A DNA stretch of 64,000 nt. It comes from an uncultured Bacteroidota bacterium (lineage in GTDB: Bacteria; Bacteroidota; Bacteroidia; Chitinophagales; Chitinophagaceae). Below, piece after piece: positions 47,054 through 53,492 of the stretch; positions within the stretch are counted from its first letter, which is position 1, and each line of letters starts with the position of its first letter. A program made the position numbers and the translations under genes. The notes under the pieces are model-generated. The model was not told the DNA's origin. It saw only the letters and a list, made by a program, of their open reading frames with translations, and did no database searches. The DNA is taken from contig CAIJFI010000006.1 of assembly GCA_903819975.1 (NCBI GenBank), positions 124,001 through 188,000 of the forward strand, given 5' to 3'.

Positions 47054-47905
47054 ATGAAAAACAATCACTACCCCACTTACCATCAAATCCTAACCATTAA
47101 CAAAGAAGGTAACTACGAATATATAAGAACAGGTGCTACACTCAATAATCAATATTACCTATCACTACCCGTTATATTGGGATTATACGATACCAGTGAC
47201 CCAACACTACGTAAGTATCTAAAAAAATATGGTAAAAGCACAGATAGTTTCCTTGCAGATAGCAGGTTGTTTATACAGGAAGAATTTTTAAAATCCCATA
47301 AGTTCCATTTAAGACCCAGTAACAAAAGTTCTTACCATCCCTATCAAAAACAAAATATCGTTGGTGCTAAAATACCTTACATCATTACCACTAAATCCTC
47401 TACCAGTCAACAACAACTTATTAGTAATAGCAGTTGCAACAGACAACTCATATTAAAAGAATTAAAACAAATTGATTGGGATTTATTCATCACCATCCAA
47501 ACCAGCAGTAAAACCACACAGGACTATTGGGATATGACTATGTTAAGGTTTATTGATTTAATGGGTGCTCACGTAGAAAATGATGGTGTTATGGCAGCAT
47601 ACTCAACTGAATATAATTTTGAACCAGTTGACGAAAGAATATTAAAATATAAATCCAACCACAGACATATTCATATCCTCTTGAATAGAAATAAAGAAAT
47701 CATACATCTTGAAACCATTAAAGAACTCATGACTATTTCAATGAATAAAGGAAAACTAAATCCAACAGAATACCACGTATCGGTATATGATAAGACAATG
47801 TGGGCTACTAATTATATTCTAAAACAATATAGTATTACAAAAAGTAATTTTTCAATTGTAGTACCAAGTAAAGAATTACTTAATGGGCATACCAATGTCT
47901 CTTGA
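47054..47905 (+). CDS. HUH-type replication initiator-like protein (Rep)
   Basis: 283 aa, no confident family. The middle and C-terminal part shows the three Rep motifs in order: motif 1 DLFITIQ (residues 143-149), motif 2 HRHIHILLN (203-211, His205-Ile-His207 as the metal-binding HUH) and motif 3 NYILKQY (253-259, Tyr254 with Lys257), a single-tyrosine arrangement. The N-terminal ~130 residues (YYLSLPVILGLYDTS) could be DNA binding. It would nick one strand at an origin and start rolling-circle replication or transfer of the island. Divergent from the nuclease gene. Confidence 0.6.
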   Translation: MKNNHYPTYHQILTINKEGNYEYIRTGATLNNQYYLSLPVILGLYDTSDPTLRKYLKKYGKSTDSFLADSRLFIQEEFLKSHKFHLRPSNKSSYHPYQKQNIVGAKIPYIITTKSSTSQQQLISNSSCNRQLILKELKQIDWDLFITIQTSSKTTQDYWDMTMLRFIDLMGAHVENDGVMAAYSTEYNFEPVDERILKYKSNHRHIHILLNRNKEIIHLETIKELMTISMNKGKLNPTEYHVSVYDKTMWATNYILKQYSITKSNFSIVVPSKELLNGHTNVS

Positions 47906-48214
47906 TAAACTATGACTTTGCAATCATCCTTAGTTGAAATATTTTGTTTAGCCAGATACCTTACCCCCATACTAACATTATCCTCCAACCATTTTTAACG
48001 ACTATCGTTTGTCTTCTCCGCTATGTTTCCTTATTATCCCAAAGGTGCAGATACTCCTACGAATTAAAGTGGTTCTTGTTGCTCAACTGAGTTGCTCCCC
48101 ACCTGATATATCCTTTTTCTGTCGGTTATGTCGTTGTTAAAATTTACGAAATTTTACCCGTAATAAAAAATCCTGATGAAAGTTTTTTGAATAAATTTCT
48201 AAAATTTGTTTGTC
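47906..48214. other. Non-coding stretch after the HUH gene
   Basis: No ORF with coding character on either strand. It contains a short direct repeat GTTGCTC (twice, 6 bp apart, near 48077-48096). Together with the following inverted-repeat block it forms a 520-bp gap. No terminator with a clear T-run was found. Confidence 0.4.
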
Positions 48215-48360
48215 GTGAATAACTGGTTGGTTACAAATACTAGCACTAAGTCCTAAATGCTAGTTGCTGCTACTCTAAGCAATAATTTTACTAGTAATTG
48301 CTAGTATTTCTTTACTGTGGAAATATGATACTCTTCGTGAAGTAACCACCATTTATTTTC
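48215..48360. repeat. Nested inverted repeat, 145 bp
   Basis: Inner arms AAATACTAGCA (48235-48245) and TGCTAGTATTT (48299-48309) are perfect 11-bp inverse complements. Outer arms GTGAATAACTGGTTGGTTAC (48215-48234) and its near-complement GTAACCACCATTTATTTTC (48342-48360) match imperfectly. Several CTAGT/ACTAG units recur between the arms (TGCTAGTT, TTACTAGTAA). This could be a recombination (res) site for the nearby serine recombinase, a replication origin, or a structured RNA. Confidence 0.55.
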
Positions 48361-48425
48361 AAAATAAGACGACTGGTTGAACTTTCAAATCAAGTGTGAA
48401 GGTATTTATAATTAAATATATATCA

Positions 48426-48593
48426 ATGAAATTAAGAACTCTAATTGAAGAAAAACCCAAAAGAAAATTGAAGATGATTGTTACCGAGACCCAGTTCCGT
48501 ATACTTGCAGAAAACGTCATCCAACTCCAAGAACAAAAACAAATAAAAAACACTTACCTAATAAAAAGTACCAACAATGAGAAGAAGAAATAA
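48426..48593 (+). CDS. Small basic protein of unknown function
   Basis: 55 aa from the ATG at 48426 (MKLRTLIEEKPKRKLKMIVTETQFRILAE, in part). The first 10 residues of the track ORF seem untranslated: the AT-rich stretch before 48426 suits a 5' leader. Lys-rich with a short helical segment (FRILAENVIQLQEQKQI); no family recognised. It overlaps the next gene's start by 17 bp, so the two are probably translated together. Confidence 0.5.
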   Translation: MKLRTLIEEKPKRKLKMIVTETQFRILAENVIQLQEQKQIKNTYLIKSTNNEKKK

Positions 48594-48885
48594 CAAAACA
48601 AGGTACCAAGATAAGGTAGTGTTTGTATTGGATGCCAACTCTCAAAACAGAAATACCCCAAATACGAAGGACACCTATGACTACGTCAATAATATGTTGG
48701 AAATAATGCTCCGTAAAAACAATGTTTCCACCGATACTGTATTCATGGGCGGTTCCAAACATGATTTATGTATGTGGTTGAGTGGAATACTAGAATTTTA
48801 TACTTTTTCAACAATTGAGGTTGAAGACAATACCTATTCATATTCAAAAGACAAAGATTTTATGTTGCCAAAGAACTTTCGTTAA
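48577..48885 (+). CDS. Hypothetical protein
   Basis: 102 aa, MRRRNNKTRYQDKVVFVLDANSQ at its start. A predicted beta strand (KVVFVLDAN), a helix (TYDYVNNMLEIMLRKNN) and a short hydrophobic patch (CMWLSGILEFYTF) give a small alpha/beta look. No motif is recognised. Its start lies inside the end of the preceding small ORF, and a terminator hairpin follows 27 bp after the stop. It may be an accessory or regulatory protein of the island. Confidence 0.5.
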   Translation: MRRRNNKTRYQDKVVFVLDANSQNRNTPNTKDTYDYVNNMLEIMLRKNNVSTDTVFMGGSKHDLCMWLSGILEFYTFSTIEVEDNTYSYSKDKDFMLPKNFR

Positions 48886-48911
48886 ATGCACAACGTCCAA
48901 GTCCAAAAATT

Positions 48912-48958
48912 ATACTGGCAATCTGTAGTCTTTTAATAACAGTTGCCAGTATTTTTTT
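48912..48958 (+). terminator. Terminator after the small-ORF pair
   Basis: Perfect 10-bp stem ATACTGGCAA (48912-48921) / TTGCCAGTAT (48943-48952), 21-nt loop, then a run of T residues. Confidence 0.8.
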
Positions 48959-49093
48959 GTTATCACTTTATTCAAATTTTAAATAAGTTAAAAACCTCTA
49001 GAAAAGCGTTAAAATTTAATAATTACGCAAATTTCAAACGTTCGTTTAAAATTCGCTTCAACCAGTTCATTACCTTAGCTAAAACCTATTAAA

Positions 49094-49738
49094 ATGGAAA
49101 AATACATCGGCTATGTAAGAACTAGTACTGGTAAACAAGTCATTGGTCTTGACGAACAAACCAACAAGATTTATCAATTCATCCAATCAACAGGTGACAC
49201 CTTAGTTGAAATAGTCACCGAACAACAAAGTGGTAAAAATAACAATCGTGTTAAATTAGAATACGCCACCAACTTATGTATAAAACACGGATATACCTTA
49301 TTATTTACCAAATTAGACAGGTTGTCCCGCGAAGTGGAGTTCTTATTCACTCTGAGGAACAAAGGCGTAAAATTGAAATGTATTGAACTTCCGGAACTAA
49401 ATACATTAACACTCGGTATATTCGGTAGTGTTGCCCAATGGGAACGTGAATTGATATCATCAAGAACAAAAGCAGCACTTAGTCAGGTTCGTCTTCACAA
49501 AAAACTCGGCACACCCGAAAACCTAACCTTAGAAGCTAGAACCAAAGGTGCTCAATCCATCAAATCCAACCGATTAGAAAACGAGAACTGGAAAAAGGCT
49601 AAGATGTTTATAGACCACTTCCAAATGAAACACGGTTACATCAACTACAACGAAATATCAAGACAACTGAACCAAAATGGTTACAAAACCCGTAACGGTT
49701 GTAAGTTCTCATCAGGTATAGTTAGAAGGCTGGTGTAA
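49094..49738 (+). CDS. Serine recombinase (resolvase/invertase family)
   Basis: 214 aa. The N-terminal catalytic domain has the nucleophile Ser11 in YVRTSTGKQ, then LLFTKLDRLSREVEF and the conserved GSVAQWERELISSRTKAAL. The C-terminal residues 175-214 (GYINYNEISRQLNQNGYKTRNGCKFSSGIVRRLV) form a helix-turn-helix. It is the size of resolvases such as Tn3/Hin types. It may resolve dimers of a replicating island or invert a segment; the 145-bp inverted repeat 0.7 kb upstream is a possible site. Confidence 0.9.
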   Translation: MEKYIGYVRTSTGKQVIGLDEQTNKIYQFIQSTGDTLVEIVTEQQSGKNNNRVKLEYATNLCIKHGYTLLFTKLDRLSREVEFLFTLRNKGVKLKCIELPELNTLTLGIFGSVAQWERELISSRTKAALSQVRLHKKLGTPENLTLEARTKGAQSIKSNRLENENWKKAKMFIDHFQMKHGYINYNEISRQLNQNGYKTRNGCKFSSGIVRRLV

Positions 49739-49771
49739 AAAAAGAGGATGGTTATTTAAAACCACCCTCTT
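49735..49771 (-). terminator. Terminator downstream of the signal-peptide protein gene
   Basis: Stem AAGAGG-A-TGGTT / AACCA-C-CCTCTT (49742-49771) with a 6-nt loop and one mismatch; on the minus strand it runs into a T stretch. It separates the serine recombinase from the convergent gene 49783-50271. Confidence 0.75.
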
Positions 49772-49782
49772 GAAATTCAACG

Positions 49783-50271
49783 TTAAAGTTTTTTTATGGC
49801 CTCAAATGTTATTTTATACTTGTTTTGAACATTAGTACCAACATAATCTAAATCTATTTTATAATTTCTACTCTTTTTGGCTATAGTACTGTTAAAATAC
49901 ATAATAATACCATCATCTACTTCTTCAAATTTCAAACTATTAACATCAAAACTATATATATTTTTTAAAATATATAGTTTATCCTTTTTAAATTTCTCAT
50001 CATCTTTAATTGCTATATAAATTTCATTGTTTATTTCACAATTTGGCAAACCTGCTGAACCATCAGCATTATACAAAATCATGTATTTTAACGTACAATA
50101 ATTAAAAGTTTTTGTATTCTCAGTTGATGCAGAAGAAACTAACCTTAAAATTTCATTTTTTAAGGTAGTCGTTTTGTATTGAAAAACAGATATTTTCCCT
50201 ACATCAACTTGAGAAAATGAACTAGTAATTCCAAGAAAAATAAAAAGAAAAGTAAGAATTCTGTTTTTCAT
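49783..50271 (-). CDS. Secreted hypothetical protein, candidate immunity protein
   Basis: 162 aa with a clear signal peptide (MKNRILTFLFIFLGITSSFSQ), so it is periplasmic. The rest is beta-rich (FSQVDVGKISVFQYKTTTLK, then IYIAIKDDEKFKKDKLYILK) and lacks known motifs. Its ATG lies 2 bp after the restored stop of the upstream frameshifted M15-type peptidase gene, so the two genes are a coupled pair. In polymorphic toxin systems a cell-wall peptidase is often paired with a periplasmic inhibitor; that role is inferred from position and signal peptide only. Confidence 0.55.
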   Translation of the reverse strand: MKNRILTFLFIFLGITSSFSQVDVGKISVFQYKTTTLKNEILRLVSSASTENTKTFNYCTLKYMILYNADGSAGLPNCEINNEIYIAIKDDEKFKKDKLYILKNIYSFDVNSLKFEEVDDGIIMYFNSTIAKKSRNYKIDLDYVGTNVQNKYKITFEAIKKL

Positions 50272-50272
50272 A

Positions 50273-50696
50273 TTATTGAGGAATTATAATTGAAAAATGA
50301 ACATGCGTATTATGATTTGGTATATCATGCCCTAAATATGTTCCAAATTTAAATGAATTGCCTGAACCCGCCAAAATTTTCTCTAATATATGGATATTGA
50401 TTTAATGCAGATTGTAAAGACAAAGTTAGGGACGATGACCCACTTATTGCAATACCATTTATCGCACCAATGTCAATTGCTGCACCCGAATGGTGGTCTG
50501 ATAATTTAGGATTACCTTTGTCATCAAAATAAGGATGCCCATTTGTAGTTGCAGTTATCACAACTGAACTAATAACTTGCCTATCTTCAATAACAATATC
50601 CAACGCTGTTTTTAAACATTCTAAAGTCCTAACATTTACTTGTTGATTTGAAGGCGCCCCGTCTTTGGTATCTTTGAAATATACATTTACAATCAA
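50273..50696 (-). pseudogene. Frameshifted M15-type peptidase (cell-wall hydrolase or toxin domain)
   Basis: The open part (50349-50696, 115 aa) has NGHPYFDDKGNPKLSDHHSG, in part, with SxHxxGxAxD at residues 66-75 (S66, H68, G71, A73, D75), the zinc motif of the M15 family. It ends in FGGFRQFI at a stop. Reading on in another frame from the GGG near 50372 gives ...FKFGTYLGHDIPNHNTHVHFSI, with the second His of M15 (HVHF), and a stop at 50273-50275. One extra G in the GGG run explains the break. No signal peptide is visible. Sequencing error is possible. Confidence 0.65.
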
Positions 50697-50739
50697 GACA
50701 ACTCGACCAAATAATTTATATTATAAAAAAATGTTGGTG

Positions 50740-50775
50740 ATTAATAGGATGGATATTATAACCCATCCTATTAAT
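50740..50775 (-). terminator. Hairpin downstream of the small membrane protein
   Basis: Perfect 13-bp stem ATTAATAGGATGG (50740-50752) / CCATCCTATTAAT (50763-50775) with a 10-nt loop, in the gap between 50697 and 50814. On the minus strand a T-rich run follows about 7 nt after the stem. Confidence 0.6.
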
Positions 50776-50814
50776 TAATAAAAATTAAAATATTTTTGAT
50801 GAAAAAAACAATAC

Positions 50815-51225
50815 TTATTTCATCTTAAAATTTAGTATTAGCTTATAAAGAACAGCAAAGTTAACAATAATGAAAAATATAAAAGATAGTAAAGGAACAA
50901 TTTCTTTGAATGTATAACTAGCATCATTAATTTTATAGTTTTTAAATAAAGAAATCCCTACAATTGAAATCATAAAAATAGTTCCTAAAGTTCTTAATAA
51001 ATTTGGGAATATTTCAATATATTTTTTTGTACTAAAAAGTAATATTGGAGAAAATAATCCCACAAAACTATATAATGTATAAATTGAAAATGGATTAATA
51101 AACCCAGCCAACATCCATATTATCAAAGGTAAAGTGATTCCATTAGAACCTGCAAATAATAAATAATAAGATATAGTCTGTAAAATTGGGGAAAATATAA
51201 AATTTGACTTTTTAATTAAATTCAT
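50815..51225 (-). CDS. Small multi-pass membrane protein of unknown function
   Basis: 136 aa from the likely ATG at 51225 (MNLIKKSNFIFSP); the track start at 51294 adds 23 residues that overlap the next ORF. About four hydrophobic helices are visible (ILQTISYYLLFAG, LPLIIWMLAGFINPF, LGTIFMISIVGISLF, FIFFIIVNFAVLYKLIL). No family is recognised. Together with the following ORF and the peptidase pair it belongs to the island's cargo end. Confidence 0.5.
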   Translation of the reverse strand: MNLIKKSNFIFSPILQTISYYLLFAGSNGITLPLIIWMLAGFINPFSIYTLYSFVGLFSPILLFSTKKYIEIFPNLLRTLGTIFMISIVGISLFKNYKINDASYTFKEIVPLLSFIFFIIVNFAVLYKLILNFKMK

Positions 51226-51235
51226 AATATATTTT

Positions 51236-51478
51236 TTAACAAGGTCCGTGACTTGAAGCGGCATTTGAAATACCAATGTTTGCATTACTATCACCAGAGT
51301 TACTAAGATTTTTCAGTTTCAAATTTAAAGAATTAGGAGTGAATGTAGGCTGATTAAAATAAAATAATGTATAAATATTTGGCATTATATTTAAATTTCC
51401 TCCACCTGCATTAAAAACACCGAGTGCAAAATCAGTACATAAAAAAATCACTATAACTCTTAGAATAATATCTAACAA
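51236..51478 (-). CDS. Hypothetical hydrophobic-leader ORF, possibly a gene fragment
   Basis: 80 aa starting from TTG; the frame stays open upstream to a stop at 51503-51505 without an ATG. A hydrophobic N-terminal part (LDIILRVIVIFLCTDFALGVF) is followed by a polar, Gly/Asn/Ser-rich tail ending SSHGPC. No family is recognised. It may be a small membrane peptide or the C-terminal remnant of a longer gene. It stops 11 bp before the likely start of the membrane protein gene downstream on the same strand. Confidence 0.3.
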   Translation of the reverse strand: MLDIILRVIVIFLCTDFALGVFNAGGGNLNIMPNIYTLFYFNQPTFTPNSLNLKLKNLSNSGDSNANIGISNAASSHGPC

Positions 51479-51893
51479 TGAAACACATAAAAACAGTAGG
51501 TTTTAGAGTAGTATGTGCTTGTAATGAATGACTTAGATTTAAAATTGCAACTAATATCCTTAGAACACATTCTACAAAAAGATTAAACTACTTTAAAAAA
51601 AATAATTGTTACCATTTGTTAATTCAATTGAGGTGATTTAAGTGCTACAAATTTTTATATTATCATCTCAACAAAAATCTACTGGTACAACCTTTTTTAA
51701 ATTTCAATGAAGTTACACACCGATATATCACCACCGATGTTTAATCAATGATACTACCCCATTTCGTAGCAGAAATGTCAGCAACCCAACCTCATTTAAA
51801 CGATTGTAGATTGATGAAAACGGATAAAATTAATCTATTTAGGTTTAAATGATGGTTTTGTATCATTAGTAAATCATTGGAATACAACAAAAT
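51479..51893. other. Non-coding right end of the island
   Basis: 415 bp of AT-rich sequence without a credible ORF or clear promoter. TCATTGG just before the right repeat (51874-51880) also occurs in the T arm of tRNA-Arg (42515-42521), but spacing to the 17-bp core differs. Otherwise nothing assignable was seen. Confidence 0.5.
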
Positions 51894-51910
51894 AATCCAA
51901 TCCGGATCAC
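51894..51910 (+). repeat. Right attachment repeat (attR)
   Basis: AATCCAATCCGGATCAC matches the tRNA-Arg 3' end with one mismatch (A to G) over 17 bp, and is followed at once by the terminator at 51911. It marks the right end of the island. Confidence 0.78.
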
Positions 51911-51943
51911 AAAGCCTGTCACGAAAGTGACAGGCTTTTTTAA
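51911..51943 (+). terminator. Terminator after attR, probably the tRNA-Arg's original terminator
   Basis: Perfect 12-bp stem AAAGCCTGTCAC (51911-51922) / GTGACAGGCTTT (51927-51938) with a GAAA tetraloop and a T run. There is no gene upstream on the plus strand that it could serve now, other than before island insertion. Confidence 0.85.
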
Positions 51944-51945
51944 TG

Positions 51946-52077
51946 CAAAGCCGCGAAACAAGCTTGCTTGATTGAGCGGATGAGTATTAAAAAAGCAAAC
52001 TAAACGCGAAGCGTTTAGTTGAAAGGCTTTGGGTAAGCTCCACTAAAGGGATGCCGACGTAATGAAATGAAGTCGGC
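51946..52077. other. Structured intergenic block of nested hairpins
   Basis: The outer pair CAAAGCC (51946-51952) / GGCTTTG (52025-52031) encloses a perfect 10-bp hairpin AACTAAACGC-GAA-GCGTTTAGTT (51998-52020) and a smaller CAAGC/GCTTG hairpin. A further hairpin GCCGAC/GTCGGC (52053-52077) follows. It lies between the island end and the 3' end of the DUF3472 gene. It may be a small RNA, an intergenic repeat family or a terminator region. Confidence 0.45.
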
Positions 52078-52081
52078 AATC

Positions 52082-53371
52082 TTAATCTCTTACACCAGGC
52101 AATGTCTCAAAATCAATTGGCACATGCTTGCCTACTGCTGGTCTAGTAATAACATCCCCTGCATTAATATTTTTTAATTTCTTAAACCCTCCAGTAAACA
52201 TATAAAACTTTCCATTTTCAACACCAGCTCCATAATCAAAACGCAGATGTGTTTTATAGTTTGCAGTAGTAGTAAACTTAGCCTCGGTTAACTCAATCCA
52301 ATTCCCATTAAAAGTAATTGCCCATTGATTACTGTAATATGCTTTAAAAAAATCATCTCCATTGTCTCCAAAATTTTCTACAAATGCATATAAATGTTTG
52401 AAACCTGTTTTAGTATCTGTTTTATTTTGCGTCCATTTAGAAAGTAAATGCCATTTATAATTATCTTCAGGTGCAGCAAAGTATCCAACATAAGTAGCGC
52501 TATCACCCACTAAACTAGCAATACCAGTTAAAAAGCGATAAGTCCTATTGGTAACCCAGGGATAAACTAAATGACTGTGTCCACCTGAACCTTCATCGCC
52601 AAAGTCACCTGTAAAAACATTTGTTCCTTTTTTATTTAAATGAACAATGTAATCATGAGGAATTTGCTTAGGATCATCTGTCTTAAATAAACTCCAAATT
52701 GAAAATATAAAACGACGTTCATGAGGATTATTAATTTGAATACCACCATAGCCACTATGGAAACCATTGGTCTCATAATAAGCATTCACGGAATTAGCTA
52801 CTTCGTCTGGAACATTCACTTCGGTATAAAACCATTTAACTGCACTATCACCTGGAACAGTATATCTTAAGTGAGTTGAAGCAGCTCCTTTGTAATTTGA
52901 TTTGTTAAATAAAATTGTAGCTAGTGAACTTTTTTCAATAGTTAACGAAGTAATTAAAGGAAACCTATCTCCATTAATCCCTTTAATTTCAACAAAATGA
53001 TAACCAGAATCTTTAATTGTATTAGCCCCTAAAGACAAGATAGTATCCCCCTTTTTAACAGTAATATCCTGCGCTTTATTATTGTCCAATTTAACAGACA
53101 GAACACAATTTGTAATTACATTTTTAATATTAAGTAATAACTTTAATCCTGTTGGCATATTTACATAAAAATAAACTTTGGCAACTCTTTCTTTATCTGA
53201 CCAAGGAAGAATCCCTAGCTTATTTATAAATTCAATTGTATCGGAATTTGGCTTTGGATTTGTATACGCATTGTTAAAGGCCGGGACAATAATTTTAGTA
53301 GTACTCTGCCCTTTTACAGTTAATGAAATAAAACAAATTAAGCATATAAAAGTCAAATGGGAAAGACGCAT
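52082..53371 (-). CDS. Secreted DUF3472 domain protein
   Basis: 429 aa from ATG 53371 (MRLSHLTFICLICFISLTVKGQ is a signal peptide); the track start adds 12 residues. The DUF3472 region is seen in STHLRYTVPGDSAVKWFYTEVNVPDE, in part, with YETNGFHSGYGGIQIN and the Gly-rich GDFGDEGSGGHSHLVYPW. DUF3472 proteins are extracellular and of unknown function, often with a DUF5077-like N-terminal domain, which residues ~25-145 resemble. The gene flanks the island but reads as host sequence. Confidence 0.8.
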   Translation of the reverse strand: MRLSHLTFICLICFISLTVKGQSTTKIIVPAFNNAYTNPKPNSDTIEFINKLGILPWSDKERVAKVYFYVNMPTGLKLLLNIKNVITNCVLSVKLDNNKAQDITVKKGDTILSLGANTIKDSGYHFVEIKGINGDRFPLITSLTIEKSSLATILFNKSNYKGAASTHLRYTVPGDSAVKWFYTEVNVPDEVANSVNAYYETNGFHSGYGGIQINNPHERRFIFSIWSLFKTDDPKQIPHDYIVHLNKKGTNVFTGDFGDEGSGGHSHLVYPWVTNRTYRFLTGIASLVGDSATYVGYFAAPEDNYKWHLLSKWTQNKTDTKTGFKHLYAFVENFGDNGDDFFKAYYSNQWAITFNGNWIELTEAKFTTTANYKTHLRFDYGAGVENGKFYMFTGGFKKLKNINAGDVITRPAVGKHVPIDFETLPGVRD

Positions 53372-53492
53372 ATAAAAGCATTTATTATTGATGTTTAAAT
53401 ATAGCAATTGTATGTTTCATTGATAAGAAAATTATGTTATTTTTAAGGATATTATTTAAAATCCAATGTACCCTTTGTATTATATCTACTTT

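Larger units (their letters stand above)
42526..51910. mobile_element. Integrated genomic island at tRNA-Arg(TCT), about 9.4 kb
   Basis: The element is bounded by the 17-bp repeats and has a tyrosine integrase reading towards the intact tRNA as first gene. Contents: integrase, excisionase-like HTH, ParB-methyltransferase fusion, PD-(D/E)XK nuclease, HUH Rep-like protein, two small ORFs, serine recombinase, frameshifted M15 peptidase with a signal-peptide partner, and small membrane proteins. No relaxase/T4SS or phage structural genes are seen, so it is either mobilised in trans or a small replicating integrative element. The host-side terminator directly after the right repeat supports the boundary. 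Confidence 0.75.

Noticed and set aside
48517-48762. 81-aa minus-strand ORF
   Set aside because: Hydrophobic shadow opposite the two small plus-strand ORFs; no start signal.
49094-49738. Serine recombinase as an IS607-type transposase
   Set aside because: HTH is C-terminal instead of N-terminal and there is no TnpB-like gene beside it.
42526-51910. Island interpreted as an integrated filamentous (inovirus-like) prophage because of the HUH Rep
   Set aside because: No Zot/pI-type ATPase, no series of small coat proteins and no ssDNA-binding protein seen.
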